The notes below the pieces were generated by a model. The model worked only from the letters and a program-made list of their open reading frames with translations, was not told the origin of the DNA and made no database searches. Of a DNA stretch of 64,000 nucleotides, positions 42,458 through 52,665 are shown piece after piece. The DNA lies in assembly GCA_903995115.1 (NCBI GenBank), contig LR877161.1, forward strand, positions 249,501 through 313,500, read 5' to 3'. The DNA is from Angomonas deanei. Taxonomy: Eukaryota > Euglenozoa > Kinetoplastea > Trypanosomatida > Trypanosomatidae. Both the position numbers and the translations under genes were made by a program. The number at the start of each line of letters is the position of its first letter. The stretch's first letter is position 1.

Positions 42458-43048
42458 ATGCGGAGTTGTTTTCTGTCCCGTACGTTGCTGTGCGTTGCGT
42501 TGCTCGCCACCAGCCTCGTCGCCGGACTCCAAGTCGAGGACCACCCACTAGAGGACGCGACGGTACAGTTCCTAAAACTGTTCCGGCAAGAGTTCCCCAT
42601 TCTTCGCTACCTGTGGCCCAACAACACCGCCTGCTGCCGGTGGAGGGGCGTGGCGTGCCAGGCGGAAGGACGGGTGACGCTGCAACTATCCGGGGTGATC
42701 CCCTCTCACCAGAGGGTGCCGCTCCCCTCGCTGAACACCACCGCCTACCGTGCAATTGACTTCTCGCGGGTACAGCTGCAGGCCGTGTACCTCTCCGGCA
42801 ACCCCAGCGTCTCCGGCACCATCTCCCCTCGGTGGGGTGACCTCACCCAGCTGCACACGCTGCACCTGGCCGACATGAACCTCACGGGTACCGTCCCGGC
42901 GGAGGTGCGACGACAGGTGAAGGAATTGAATGTGACGGGGAATGCACAGCTGAACGGCGGTGGCAGTGACAGCGCCGCCGCAGGGACGGTGACCACTTCG
43001 ATGGTGACCTTATTAGTCACCCTGCTTCTCTCTCTGGTTCTCTTTTGA
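42458..43048 (+). CDS. Short PSA-like LRR surface protein 4, GPI-anchored
   Basis: 196 residues. Signal peptide (FLSRTLLCVALLATSLVAG), a capping domain with FLKLFRQEFPILRYLW and a modified signature CCRWRGVACQ, then only about three LRRs (AIDFSRVQLQAVYLSGNPSV, LHTLHLADMNLTGTVPAEV, VKELNVTGNAQL). A small Gly/Ser stalk and a hydrophobic GPI-type tail (MVTLLVTLLLSLVLF) follow. It lacks the FCGC motif of genes 1 and 2. The T-tract runs right up to the ATG, leaving almost no room for a 5' UTR between tract and start, so the splice acceptor must lie within the T-run region or upstream of it. Confidence 0.8.
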   Translation: MRSCFLSRTLLCVALLATSLVAGLQVEDHPLEDATVQFLKLFRQEFPILRYLWPNNTACCRWRGVACQAEGRVTLQLSGVIPSHQRVPLPSLNTTAYRAIDFSRVQLQAVYLSGNPSVSGTISPRWGDLTQLHTLHLADMNLTGTVPAEVRRQVKELNVTGNAQLNGGGSDSAAAGTVTTSMVTLLVTLLLSLVLF

Positions 43049-43444
43049 TAACGAGACCAATATTAAACGCCGCTTTTTTTTTTTTTTTTTTTTGCTGTTG
43101 TTGTTGTTGCTCATACAAGCACCACGCACACCTGTACCCCCCATACATACATTCTACTACTGTGCGTGCCACTCTTATGATGTGGCCGCATAACATTGCC
43201 CACACACAGATCTTCTTGTATATTGTTTGTTTTTGTACCTCTGCCATCCTTCCGAAAAAAAAAAAAAAGTACCTCACGCCGTCCTTGCGCAGCACCTCTT
43301 CTTATTTTTATTTTTCAGTTCATACAAGCCGCCCAGAAAACGCTCTCTTTTCCCTCATTTTCCTCCCAACAAAAATTAGAACAAAAATAATAATAATAAT
43401 AGAATAGCGCCAGCTAAAAACAAAAATAAAAACACCTTATCGAC
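43049..43444. other. Intergenic region
   Basis: T18 tract (about 43076-43093) followed by TTG repeats, an A-run at 43256-43268 and AAT repeats near 43387-43400 before the hydrolase. No gene was seen. Confidence 0.4.
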
Positions 43445-44506
43445 ATGCCATCTGTAGAAAAGAGTATCCAGTACGCCAGAGAACACGACACCATCGTCCG
43501 CGTCCCGAAGCGGTGCGCCTCCTCCGGCAAAGAGATTGATATTTGCTACAATGACTTTGGCAAAAAAGAGGACCCCTGCATCCTGCTGATCCAAGGCGTG
43601 GGGACGTCCCTCCTGGGGTACGACGTGGAGGGGTTCATCCAATACTTTGTAGACGCGCACTATCGTGTGATCCGGTTCGACAACCGTGATGTGGGGAAGA
43701 GCACCAACTTTAACGAGTACAATGATGCCAACCTGACGTCGCTGCTGCGGCTGGGGCTGCCGGCGTGGGCCTCTGTTGGGGAGAAGCAGGTGTACACCCT
43801 GGACGACATGGTGGAGGACTGCTACGGCCTGCTGCAGGTGCTAGAGCTCGTGGAAAGAGGCGTCCACATCTTTGGCGTATCGATGGGGGGCATGATCGCC
43901 CAGCAGTACTGTATCACCCACCCCGATACCGTCCTCAGCATGACGCTGCACATGACGCACGCGGGGATTGGCGACTGCATCAAGCCTCCGCTGCTCACGT
44001 ATCTCATGTTTCTGAAGCGGCCCAAGAGCGACAGCCCCCGCGACGTGGCGGAGAGCATGGCGGACTTTGTCGACACGCTCTCCCACGGGTACCGCTACGA
44101 AAAAGATGAAAGGGGAAACATTCTCGAAAACGAGCACAATCGGCAGATGCGGGAGAAGGTGGTGTCCTTCTTTGAGCGCATCAGTGAGCGCGACGGGGCG
44201 CAGAACTCGCTGGGTCTGCCGAGGCAGGCGGTGGCGGTCATGCGCGCCCCGAAGCGGCTCCAGCGATTGAGAGACGTCTGCGGCAAGTATCAGATACCGG
44301 TGGTGGTGATGCACGGCGGGCGCGATCCGCTCATCCCAGTGAGCAACGGCTACCAGCTAGCGGAGGCGATCCCCCATGCGCAGCTCGTCGTGTTCCCGGA
44401 GGTCGGCCACGACTTTCCGGAGGACTTGACCCGCACGTTTGCGGAGCAGACGATGCTGAACATGAAGACGGGCGAGCTGAAGAAGAACAGTGAGAAGAAG
44501 AAGTGA
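43445..44506 (+). CDS. Alpha/beta-hydrolase fold protein
   Basis: 353 residues. Oxyanion/strand motif CILLIQGVGTSLLGYD, then RVIRFDNRDVGKSTNF. The nucleophile elbow is GVSMGGMIAQQY (Ser about residue 145). The acid is in VVVMHGGRDPLIPV and the His in FPEVGHDFPEDL, so the Ser-Asp-His triad is complete and in normal order. The tail is Lys-rich (KKNSEKKK) without membrane segments. Closest to esterase/epoxide-hydrolase-like and lipase-type hydrolases of protists; the substrate cannot be read from the sequence. Last gene of the rightward unit before the convergent switch. Confidence 0.88.
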   Translation: MPSVEKSIQYAREHDTIVRVPKRCASSGKEIDICYNDFGKKEDPCILLIQGVGTSLLGYDVEGFIQYFVDAHYRVIRFDNRDVGKSTNFNEYNDANLTSLLRLGLPAWASVGEKQVYTLDDMVEDCYGLLQVLELVERGVHIFGVSMGGMIAQQYCITHPDTVLSMTLHMTHAGIGDCIKPPLLTYLMFLKRPKSDSPRDVAESMADFVDTLSHGYRYEKDERGNILENEHNRQMREKVVSFFERISERDGAQNSLGLPRQAVAVMRAPKRLQRLRDVCGKYQIPVVVMHGGRDPLIPVSNGYQLAEAIPHAQLVVFPEVGHDFPEDLTRTFAEQTMLNMKTGELKKNSEKKK

Positions 44507-45078
44507 TAGACTTTTGCTTTTTTGTTTACACCTCAAACGATGCTCTGAAAAAAAAAAAAAGAAAAGAACATCCGTGCTTTTGACCGACTCTGCCTGTGCC
44601 GCTAAATTTTCTCCTCCCTCTTTCTCCTTTCCCCCTCATTAAGCATGGCCTTTGGGGAGGGGGGAAATCACCCTCTTTCCTTTTCGAGGCAAACGATTTT
44701 CAAGCTCTCCCGCAACCAGAGTTCCGACCGTTGCAGGACAGTGGTCGTCTAGTGGTTAGGACATTCGCCTCACACGCGAGAGATCGTGGGTTCAATCCCC
44801 ACCCATTGTACACTTTTTTCATCCTCGGCGGCCGACCATATGGGGCCGCCTATGTTGGCGGCCAGGGGAGGGGATCTCTCCTGGGCGAGGGAGGAGGGCT
44901 CTAGGGAGAGGTATTCCGTAGGAGAACAGGCGAAAGAGAACGCGTTTTTTTTTTGTTTTTCGGACAAGACAATTTCACGCCAGTGTCAAACGAAGGAAAG
45001 CAATTTTTTTTTCTTTGTGTGAATGTGCATAAGAATCCGATCGATTTTTTTGTTGTTGTGCTGTCCCTCCTGTTTGTT
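44507..45078. terminator. Convergent strand-switch region with tRNA-Val (putative Pol II termination zone)
   Basis: Plus-strand genes end at 44506 and minus-strand genes end at 45079, so transcription converges here. The gap contains tRNA-Val and several T/A runs (about 44551-44563, 44946-44953, 45005-45012). Kinetoplastid convergent switches often carry tRNA genes and base J and act as termination zones. The role is inferred from layout. Confidence 0.7.
44738..44810 (+). tRNA. tRNA-Val (CAC)
   Basis: Acceptor acagtgg/ccattgt (one G-U), D-arm with cgtctagtggttaggac, anticodon stem ttcgc/gcgag around loop ctcacac (anticodon CAC), T-arm gtggg-ttcaatc-cccac. T6 terminator shortly after. Confidence 0.96.
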
Positions 45079-46660
45079 TCAATCCTCTTCCTCACTGTCC
45101 TGCTCCAACGCCCGCAGCGCGTTGAGCTCCGCAAAAGGGATGTGGCGGTGCAGCCGTCGGTTAAAGTACGCCTCCATCTGCGGCGACTGCGGGTCGTGCA
45201 GGTACCAGCTCCTCCTTGGCTCCTTCATGGTGCTGAGTCGGTTCATGCCCTTCTTCTGCAGGCAGAACTCAATCCCGAAGGCGACGCCTAAAATGAGGCA
45301 ACACGCCCCTAACGCCAGGTACAGTATCCCTAGCGCGGTGTTGTTCTCGCCTACCCACCACTTGCACCGCAGGGCGAACCCTTTTTTACCGCGGAAGGAG
45401 ACGGTGTCGAAGAACTCATCGACCTGCAGCATGTACGTCCCTGGCTGGAGGTCGACATCGATGACGCGGTAGAGTTTTTTAAACTGGTTGAGCAGCGAGC
45501 TACGCATCCATACATGCAAATCCACATCCATCAGGTCCGGCATCGAGTGTCCCGCCTCATTGTTGTAAAACCCTTGATTCAAGAATTCATTGTCCGTTGG
45601 GTACGGGTAGCGCAAGGACCACCAGTCTTCTCGTGGCGTGATGGGGCGATAGCGCACTTTTAGGTCGGCCTTCATGCCGACGCCTTTCTTGTGGCAACGC
45701 TGCCCGGGGGCCGGCGCGATAGGTTCCCCGGTCGCGTCAAAGTCGCCGCCGTCACAGATAAGCTCCAGCGGCACGGTTCCACTCACCCCGCCCATCACGT
45801 ACGCGGAGGGATCGGCCGCGTAGTCCTCCGGCGACGCCACTTTATACAGTCGCAGCGTGTCGTTGAACTTACTCCAGGCGGCGAGGCCACAGGGGTTGTA
45901 AATCATCTCCTTGTAGCTCCGCACGAGTACGGTGCCGTCTGGTTTGGTAATTTTGACAAATTTTTGCTCCGCGGTGTCATCGTCAAAGTCCTCTGGGTAC
46001 TGAAACGGCCGACAGAGCCGTGTGCTCCCAATCTTGGCATCTCCTTTCAGCTGCTGCATGTTGCGGCCATCGTGGAAGTCGCGCAAATTTTGAAAAAAGT
46101 GATCTAATGTGTAATAAAAATAAACCGGTGCTTTCATTTTCTCCTTTACCTCGAACTGCATCCATGTCTTGGTGCCCTGCGGGTAACTCACGCCGTCCAC
46201 GGTGAAGGTCCGAATACCTTGATTGATATTGACGCTAGGATCCTTCGGGGCGTACTGATACTGATGAATGTGCGAATAGTTATGCTCCACCACGTACACT
46301 TTTTGACTCGTCAGAATAATCATCACCCCCACCACCACAAACGGGATCATGAGGAGGAAGAAGAGAGGGATAATGGTGAAGGGAGAGAGGTAGGCAAACC
46401 AGCCGGGGAGGGTTTGCTGAATAATGGGGTTACCCCCGTAGACGGTTCGGCCATAGGCGTACACCGAGTGTGGCAGGACGCGCTTTCCAAACTTACCGAG
46501 GTGATACTTGATGGTGCCTTTTTTTCTTTTTCTTTTCGATTTCCTTTTCATTCTGGCGGAGATTGGTTTCGGGGGTGTCGATGCTCTCGTCGGAGTCGGT
46601 ACTGTCGCTAGATGATGTGGTGTCCTCGGCGGCGAGCTCGTTATGGGACATTTTACGCAT
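45079..46660 (-). CDS. CDC50/LEM3 family P4-ATPase (flippase) beta subunit, one frame change near the N-terminus
   Basis: Two membrane helices flank a large lumenal domain. The first is about YLSPFTIIPLFFLLMIPFVV and the second about TALGILYLALGACCLILGVA. Family motifs: YYTLDHFFQNLRDFHDGRNM, YNPCGLAAWSKFNDTL, the W-M-R-x-S-L segment DVDLHVWMRSSLLNQFKKLY, and LQPGTYMLQVDEFFDTVSF. CDC50 chaperones phospholipid flippases out of the ER and supports their catalysis. An in-frame ATG at 46551 gives 490 residues. Upstream, another frame starting at 46660 (or 46651) encodes an acidic Ser-rich cytosolic leader (SHNELAAEDTTSSSDSTD) that runs into the same Lys-rich stretch. One base change in the A-rich run near 46515-46530 would join them. 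The leader is likely real, as it lies between a start codon and the body of the gene. Confidence 0.9.
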
Positions 46661-46910
46661 ATAGATATATATATATATTTTATTATTATTTTCCGATAGA
46701 CTTTTTTTTTTTTAAAAAGGGGAAGAGAATATTATAGTGACACGAACGAATTTACCGGATAATTCTCACAGTTATTAGTCAATACTTTATTGTTCACATG
46801 AATAAACATTTTTTTTTTTTTTTGGTTTTAATTATTGTACATCTTTTTTTTTTTTTCATGTAAAGAAGGAATCACACACGCGTCTGTAAAAATAAACAAA
46901 ATAATTTCCA

Positions 46911-49358
46911 TTATTCTTTTTTCAAGGTGGTCTGATGCAACTGCCTATCCTTGTCCTTCACCATGTAGGTATCCACAACGAGCCCACGGTACTGCTCCCT
47001 GTTGTTGTGATGGTGCGGATGGCTGAGGGAAGTGGAATCTTTCCTCAGCTGACTTTCCGGGGTAAAAAACGCACTGCGGCCACTGCTGCTCGTATTGTCA
47101 AAACTATTGCCGTTTGGGTTGGACTGGTGTAATAGTTTAAACCGAAGTTGTGCCCTTTCCGTCCACCACTGCAGCACCTCATCGGAGGATAGACGATCGG
47201 CTGTCAGGAGTGGGTTGATAATCTCGTTTAGATGAAAACCCGTTTTTTTGCAATCGCCGCTGTTATTATTATTATTGGCTTCCTTTTTTTTCTTGGTTTG
47301 CCCATCATCGGGGAACAAGAAATCGTAAAAATCTTTTTTCAGTATCGTGAAGGTGGTTTTGGTGCGCTCGAAGGTTTGCGACACATTTTCCGTCACCACC
47401 GACATGATAAAAAACTGATGTCCAAACCGTTTTTGGGTTTGAGAGACCACGTAGTGATTGTGTTCGCTACTCTGATGGGAGGGGGCGCCGGCCGTGGCAC
47501 CGTGTTGAGAGGAAGAAGGGCCGGCGAGTTCCCCTTGATAGCACGGCACATAGACGGACTCGGTAGCACGACTTCTTGTATTATTATTATTAGAGGTCGC
47601 CCACGGTCGGTGTCGTTCTCCTGTTTCCAACCAGCTGTGCTGCTCACGTAGCACCCGCAGCAGACGCGGGGCGTCTTCCTTCATAATGTTTTGCAGCAAG
47701 TATGCATTGACCACGTAGAGGTTACTGCTCAATAATTTTTGAAGAAGCGACTCCGCCTCCCGCACCAGCAGCGGCGCCTCATTATTATTATGATTGCTAT
47801 TATTGTTGTTGTATAATGTAGTTTTGAGAAGAAAGTTTTCGTCCTCCTCCAGACGGCAGGTACACAGAAAGAGGGCGGCGGAGAGTAATTGATGTACCTC
47901 TTCCAAAGAAAAGATAAAGTCGCGTTGGGCGTGCAACAGTCCATGACCCAACAAGTGCAACGCGAAGAGTGCCTCGGACAGCCGCACATTCTCATACACG
48001 ACCTTATTGTTATTCGTAGTTTGCTTTTCCTCTTTTTCGTCGACGGAGCGAAATAAAAAGGCGCCCACGAGGCAGCCGTCAAAGTTCGTGGTCGTGTTGT
48101 AAATCCACCCCGGCAGAAGCGACACGGACCCCGCGAGATCACTGATCGCCAAGGCGAAGGCATCGAGCAAGTGCTCCGCCTTCACGTGGGGGGTGTTATT
48201 CTTGTGCATGACGTTTGTCAGGGAGGACCAGCTAGACGTCATGAGGGTGGACGGTGAGACCGCCTGCATCGCACTATTCTGATTATTTTTGTTTTGTGGA
48301 TCAAAAATAGAGTGAGCGGGGCTGTAGGACCAGCTAGACTTCTCTACGAAAGAAAGAACAAACAGCAGTCGGTCTCGTATCTTTCCACTCTGCGCCGTGT
48401 TCCGGACACCGCCGATCAAAAAACACAATCGTTGAAATAAAAATTGCTGTAGGGTCACATACTCTACCAAGCGTTGACTCATCGCGAGCAGTCGGGTCTG
48501 CAGTTCTTCCTCTTCCAGCGGCCGCATGGGCGCTTCGGTGAGGAGCGTGTATAATAAATCAAGGAGGAAGGCGACCGGAGACTGTCGGGGATAACGACCG
48601 ATACGATCGGCGCTACACTGTCTACCTGCCAACTTTGTGTTACTTTTATGATTATTATTATTATTATTGGAAGTTTCCGTCTGAAACAACTCGACCAGAT
48701 ATTTTTTCAGTTTGGTTAATAAAACCGTGTCGTTCAAATTATGATTATTATTATTATTATGATTGCTGGTGGCGTTTTCGAACGGAAGTGGACTCGTCAG
48801 TAGCCAACCCAGCGGCGAGGCTAGCACATCCTCCCCGTGATGATTATTATTATTGTTGTTGTTGTGTATGGTTGCTTTTTTCTCCTGATATGCCCGTTTC
48901 CACACCATCGCCCTCTCCGCATCGCTTTCGTTACAAATAATATCGTACAAAACCGTATTATAATGAATGAGTGGTTCACTGTTTTCGGATGAACTCGATG
49001 GGGATAATAACAATAAAAATAACAATTCATGATAGTTGAGATAGGTGCGACAGAGGTCAAAGAGAGAGGACTTCTGGACCAGTCGTAAGAAGGACTGACA
49101 GCGCCACCACACGTGCTTGTCTTCACTATTATTAGCACTATTATTATTGTTCTTTTGTACTTCGTCGTGGTCGCTGTCGTCGCTGTTGGGGTCGAGGGCG
49201 TTGAGCTTTCGTACTTCCTCTACATCGGCATCCACATGCTTATTTTTATTAGTATTGTTAGGATTTGTTTTTTCGACGTTTGGTTTGGACTCTTCTTTTA
49301 CCGTTTGTGTTTTATTTTTGGTGACTTGCGTAAAGAACAAGTTTTCGTTCGTCGACAT
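46911..49358 (-). CDS. Large Asn-rich hypothetical protein, 815 aa
   Basis: Intact frame and not recognised. After a polar leader (MSTNENLFFTQVTKNKTQ) come mostly helical segments separated by Asn-runs: FLRLVQKSSLFDLCRTYLNY, SPVAFLLDLLYTLLTEAPMR, LVEYVTLQQFLFQRLCFLIG, LSEALFALHLLGHGLLHAQ, EEVHQLLSAALFLCTCRLEE, LVREAESLLQKLLSSNLYVV. The pattern suggests an all-alpha solenoid. Near the C-terminus LTADRLSSDEVLQWWTERAQ may be a short helical cap. There are no membrane segments or signal. The start has A9 followed by C just upstream of the ATG in the sense direction. Asn-runs sit at loop positions between helices, as expected if they are tolerated insertions. Function unknown. Confidence 0.65.
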   Translation of the reverse strand: MSTNENLFFTQVTKNKTQTVKEESKPNVEKTNPNNTNKNKHVDADVEEVRKLNALDPNSDDSDHDEVQKNNNNSANNSEDKHVWWRCQSFLRLVQKSSLFDLCRTYLNYHELLFLLLLSPSSSSENSEPLIHYNTVLYDIICNESDAERAMVWKRAYQEKKATIHNNNNNNNHHGEDVLASPLGWLLTSPLPFENATSNHNNNNNHNLNDTVLLTKLKKYLVELFQTETSNNNNNNHKSNTKLAGRQCSADRIGRYPRQSPVAFLLDLLYTLLTEAPMRPLEEEELQTRLLAMSQRLVEYVTLQQFLFQRLCFLIGGVRNTAQSGKIRDRLLFVLSFVEKSSWSYSPAHSIFDPQNKNNQNSAMQAVSPSTLMTSSWSSLTNVMHKNNTPHVKAEHLLDAFALAISDLAGSVSLLPGWIYNTTTNFDGCLVGAFLFRSVDEKEEKQTTNNNKVVYENVRLSEALFALHLLGHGLLHAQRDFIFSLEEVHQLLSAALFLCTCRLEEDENFLLKTTLYNNNNSNHNNNEAPLLVREAESLLQKLLSSNLYVVNAYLLQNIMKEDAPRLLRVLREQHSWLETGERHRPWATSNNNNTRSRATESVYVPCYQGELAGPSSSQHGATAGAPSHQSSEHNHYVVSQTQKRFGHQFFIMSVVTENVSQTFERTKTTFTILKKDFYDFLFPDDGQTKKKKEANNNNNSGDCKKTGFHLNEIINPLLTADRLSSDEVLQWWTERAQLRFKLLHQSNPNGNSFDNTSSSGRSAFFTPESQLRKDSTSLSHPHHHNNREQYRGLVVDTYMVKDKDRQLHQTTLKKE

Positions 49359-50042
49359 GTTTTTTTTTAGTTTTATTTTTTAATTGTATTTTGAATTTAT
49401 TATGTGTATGTTTCACTATTTTTTTTAAAATAATAATAATAATGGGAGAAATAATGTTGTATTGAGACGAGTTCTCGTTTTTAAATAATAATAAAAAAAA
49501 AATAACAGGAAAATTGCTTTTTTTGTTTCGTTTATATTTTTATATAAATAAGAATATATATTTCGCAGTATTATCAGATGTCTTAACATCCCTAACGATC
49601 ATAAAAAAAAAAACATTTTTGCATTACATATTTTCGACGTTAACACTAACGAAGAATCATTCATTGTAATCATTTTTTTTTTTTTTTTATGGTTAGTCAA
49701 TACTTTTTTTTTTTTTTTTTTAATACAATTATCTTTTGACCATCGAGAACGTATGCTCTCGTATATAATAATATTCGTTATTTTTCTTTTTTTACATATT
49801 TATATTTTTGTTGAGTTATAACTCGGAAGATTACTCTTCGACAATAATAGATGAAAAAAAAAAAAGACACAATCGGCAAAAAAAAAAAAAAGAGGGGGAG
49901 GAGCAAAAAAAAAAAAAAAAAGTAATTATTGATTATTCAACGGCAATGAAAAAAAAAAAAAAAAAAAAGGTGTTTTTTTCTCTAAATATGAACTTCAATC
50001 GGTTCCACATTTTTCTTATTCTCATTCTCATCATCGTGACTG
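49359..50042. other. Intergenic region with many homopolymers
   Basis: Very AT-rich. T/A runs at about 49676-49690, 49705-49720, 49855-49865, 49879-49891, 49906-49921 and 49949-49968, plus AAT repeats near 49430. No gene, tRNA or transposon was recognised. Confidence 0.45.
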
Positions 50043-51959
50043 CTATCGCTGGAACTTCTCCCATGGGCAAGACCCCAGCTCGTTGGATTCTCTCTCCAGC
50101 GCGGCACGCTCCGCCATAACTTTACGACAGAAAGAGCGATAACGAAGGTGCAACAACGTGGTGGTGAAGAAGGTCGTGCAGCTGAGGCCAATGCAGACAA
50201 ACAGCGGCATCTGCACACACACCCGCCGGTAACACACCTTCTCATTGTGCTTCTCCGCCTGCTGCGTGTACCACTCCCCATAGAGGAAACGATTAATCGC
50301 GATGGCAGAACAGGAAGTGGCAAAAAACAGAAAGTTGTAGTGCTTGGCGTGGTCTCTGGCGTAGAGGGTGCGAGGCAGCAGCGCGGTGATCGCCCCGAGA
50401 AATCCGTTTCCAATCGCACTCAATACATACGACAAGGGCAGCACATTCTGCGGTAGCGTGAGAAGTAACACAATCGTGATGAGAACGGTCGTGGAGGGAA
50501 AGTAAAGCGCACACGTGAGGGGGACGCGTTTTTCGGGTTTCCGGGTGGTCGTCCACACCTCAAAGAAAGACATGGCCATGCGGCCGACAGCAGTGCCGGT
50601 ACCGTTGAGCACGGTGAGTAGTGTACGAAGGGAGTCTGGGATCGGCTTTCCGCTGAGGGCCTCGAAAATAAAAGCGGCATTGTTCATAATCATCATTTCA
50701 GTTCCCAAGACGGCAAAGTGGATCCAAAACAGACACCACAGGTGCGGTGTGAGCAGGTTGCGCCAGAAGGACGTCTGATACTGAGGGGCGATGAAGTCTA
50801 CTTCGGTCTCAATCACTTTCTTCGGTTCGTGTTCCTCCGGGTGGTACGGGTGGGCGAGGGTGACCTCCTTGTAGTCGTCCGACGGCACCGTTGGGATCGT
50901 GTCATCGTTCTGTACAAAGTCATCGTGCAAGTTCTCATCGCTGTGACGCTCCTCGATCAAACTAGGCGCCTCCTTCCCCTCGTCCCGCTCCACCACATGC
51001 AACTCTTCATTGCGGCGATTCCGGCGAGGCGTGGTGGGCCAAATAGGGAACCCAATAAAGAAGAAGAGCGACCACCCCACCGTGGTGACAATCGCAAAAG
51101 CACGACGGTAGGGCTGATGGAGGTTGAGGTAGGTAATCAAGGCCGCCGTGACCACCGTGTAGATGATGAGAAAGATGAGAATCGCGAGGGTGACGTGGAA
51201 GCGGAGCATCGGTGGGTTTTGCTTCACATACACGGCCCGACGAGCCACCCGTCGTTCCTTTTCCTCCGGCTTCAAATACTTTTCTTCATACCCGGTTAAG
51301 GTGTACTTGGGAAGTCGCATGAAAATAGAGCACAGGACAGCACAAATGACGGCGTACACCATCAGAAAGTAAAAGAAGGAGGATCGGTCCGGGAAGAAGC
51401 CCATATACAAGGAACCCGTCAGAGAGGAGCCAATGCCAATCATGGACTTGAGAATCGCAACGACATAGCCTCGATTGCGGGGGAAGTGACTCAGCACGGT
51501 CTGACTGATCGTCAAGTCATACAGCGTCGTTCCCACATTCATAAAGGAATAAAACACACACAGGCGGACGACGTTACCGACAATCACGCCTTGAAAACAG
51601 AGCGCAATGAGTAACGCACCGAGGGGAAAAATGAAGATGGAAAGAATCGCGATGGGGAGTGGTCCCAGGAAATCGAACACAATGGCGTACGGCAGCACGG
51701 CGTACCCCACGACAGAGCCACAGGTGGTGATCGTGGTGGAGTCTCGCTGGGAAAGGTTGTATTGGGTCTGCAAGTCGCCGGAGACTAGATTGTACGTGTA
51801 GCTACCGAAGGCATCGCACACCATCGTGAAGATCCCCAAGGTGAAAATGGCGAAACGGGCATTTTCATTGACAGGCCTCAGGTGATCGGTTTTGAGCTCG
51901 TACAGCTGCGCCTTGACTTCCTTCTCGTCCACGTGTTCTTCCGTTGGTTTGAAACCCAT
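50043..51959 (-). CDS. MFS transporter (nodulin-like/NFD4 type), copy 1
   Basis: 638 residues, about twelve membrane segments. The first half includes AIFTLGIFTMVCDAFGSYTY, YAVLPYAIVFDFLGPLPIAI and FYSFMNVGTTLYDLTISQTV. A long charged cytosolic loop (about residues 305-390) ends in the conserved ETEVDFIAPQYQTSFWRNLL. The second half includes LWCLFWIHFAVLGTEMMIMN, GTGTAVGRMAMSFFEVWT, and NGFLGAITALLPRTLYARDH. The family resembles plant nodulin-like and kinetoplastid NFD4 membrane carriers; the substrate is unknown. The A14 tract directly abuts the ATG. Part of a tandem array of three, copy 2 at 52666 and copy 3 at 55319. A stretch near the C-terminus (about 50210-50290) is nearly identical in DNA to copy 3. 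Confidence 0.88.
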   Translation of the reverse strand: MGFKPTEEHVDEKEVKAQLYELKTDHLRPVNENARFAIFTLGIFTMVCDAFGSYTYNLVSGDLQTQYNLSQRDSTTITTCGSVVGYAVLPYAIVFDFLGPLPIAILSIFIFPLGALLIALCFQGVIVGNVVRLCVFYSFMNVGTTLYDLTISQTVLSHFPRNRGYVVAILKSMIGIGSSLTGSLYMGFFPDRSSFFYFLMVYAVICAVLCSIFMRLPKYTLTGYEEKYLKPEEKERRVARRAVYVKQNPPMLRFHVTLAILIFLIIYTVVTAALITYLNLHQPYRRAFAIVTTVGWSLFFFIGFPIWPTTPRRNRRNEELHVVERDEGKEAPSLIEERHSDENLHDDFVQNDDTIPTVPSDDYKEVTLAHPYHPEEHEPKKVIETEVDFIAPQYQTSFWRNLLTPHLWCLFWIHFAVLGTEMMIMNNAAFIFEALSGKPIPDSLRTLLTVLNGTGTAVGRMAMSFFEVWTTTRKPEKRVPLTCALYFPSTTVLITIVLLLTLPQNVLPLSYVLSAIGNGFLGAITALLPRTLYARDHAKHYNFLFFATSCSAIAINRFLYGEWYTQQAEKHNEKVCYRRVCVQMPLFVCIGLSCTTFFTTTLLHLRYRSFCRKVMAERAALERESNELGSCPWEKFQR

Positions 51960-52665
51960 TTTTTTTTTTTTTTAGTTCGTTTAATTTTTTTTTTTTTTTG
52001 TTGCCTTTAAAAAACTGAAGTAAAAAAAAAAGGGAGAAAAGAGGGGAATAACGGGACTGGAAAGAATTTTATTTATTATTTTGTCGTTTTACTTTTGTTT
52101 ATTCTTGTTAGTGGTTTTATCATTGGTTATATAAAAGGAATGATACACATCACTCGGGAACGAAAGAAAAAAGTTAAAAAAGAATGAAAAAAAGAATTTT
52201 TCTGTATTAGTTGTTAATTGCATAAAGTTACATGTTTCTTTCTTTTTTTTTTTTTTTCACTCGGAGGTTATCCTCAAAACAAGGGAAAAGAATAAAAAAG
52301 AGAAAAATGAACCACAATAAACACTAAAATAGAAAATGTATAGAACATGAAAAGAAGGAGAGGGGATTATCAGAAAACGAAAAAACGAAAAAAAGACACA
52401 AACACTTACGGTTATGATAAATAAAAAAAAAAAGAGAAAAAATCACACACACACACTCACACTTATATTAAATATATTTTTTTTCACTTTTACGTCAGTG
52501 TATGTGTATGTGATTATAAATAGAAAATGTCCTTTTTATTATTTTTTTTTTTTTACTATTCTAAACAAAAAATAATAAAAAAGGAACCATTCTTAATTCT
52601 CGAATTCACACGAATAATATTAATATTTATTTATTATTATTATTATTATTAATTATTATTATTTT
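51960..52665. other. Intergenic region with homopolymers and CA repeat
   Basis: T14 next to the ATG of MFS copy 1 (51960-51973), a T-run at about 51988-52000, A-runs near 52023-52032 and 52427-52434, a CA-rich stretch at 52444-52463 and a TTATTA array near 52620-52660. No gene was seen. Confidence 0.45.

Noticed and set aside
52444-52463. Centromere- or origin-like repeat at the CA tract
   Set aside because: A short simple repeat only, no larger structure around it.
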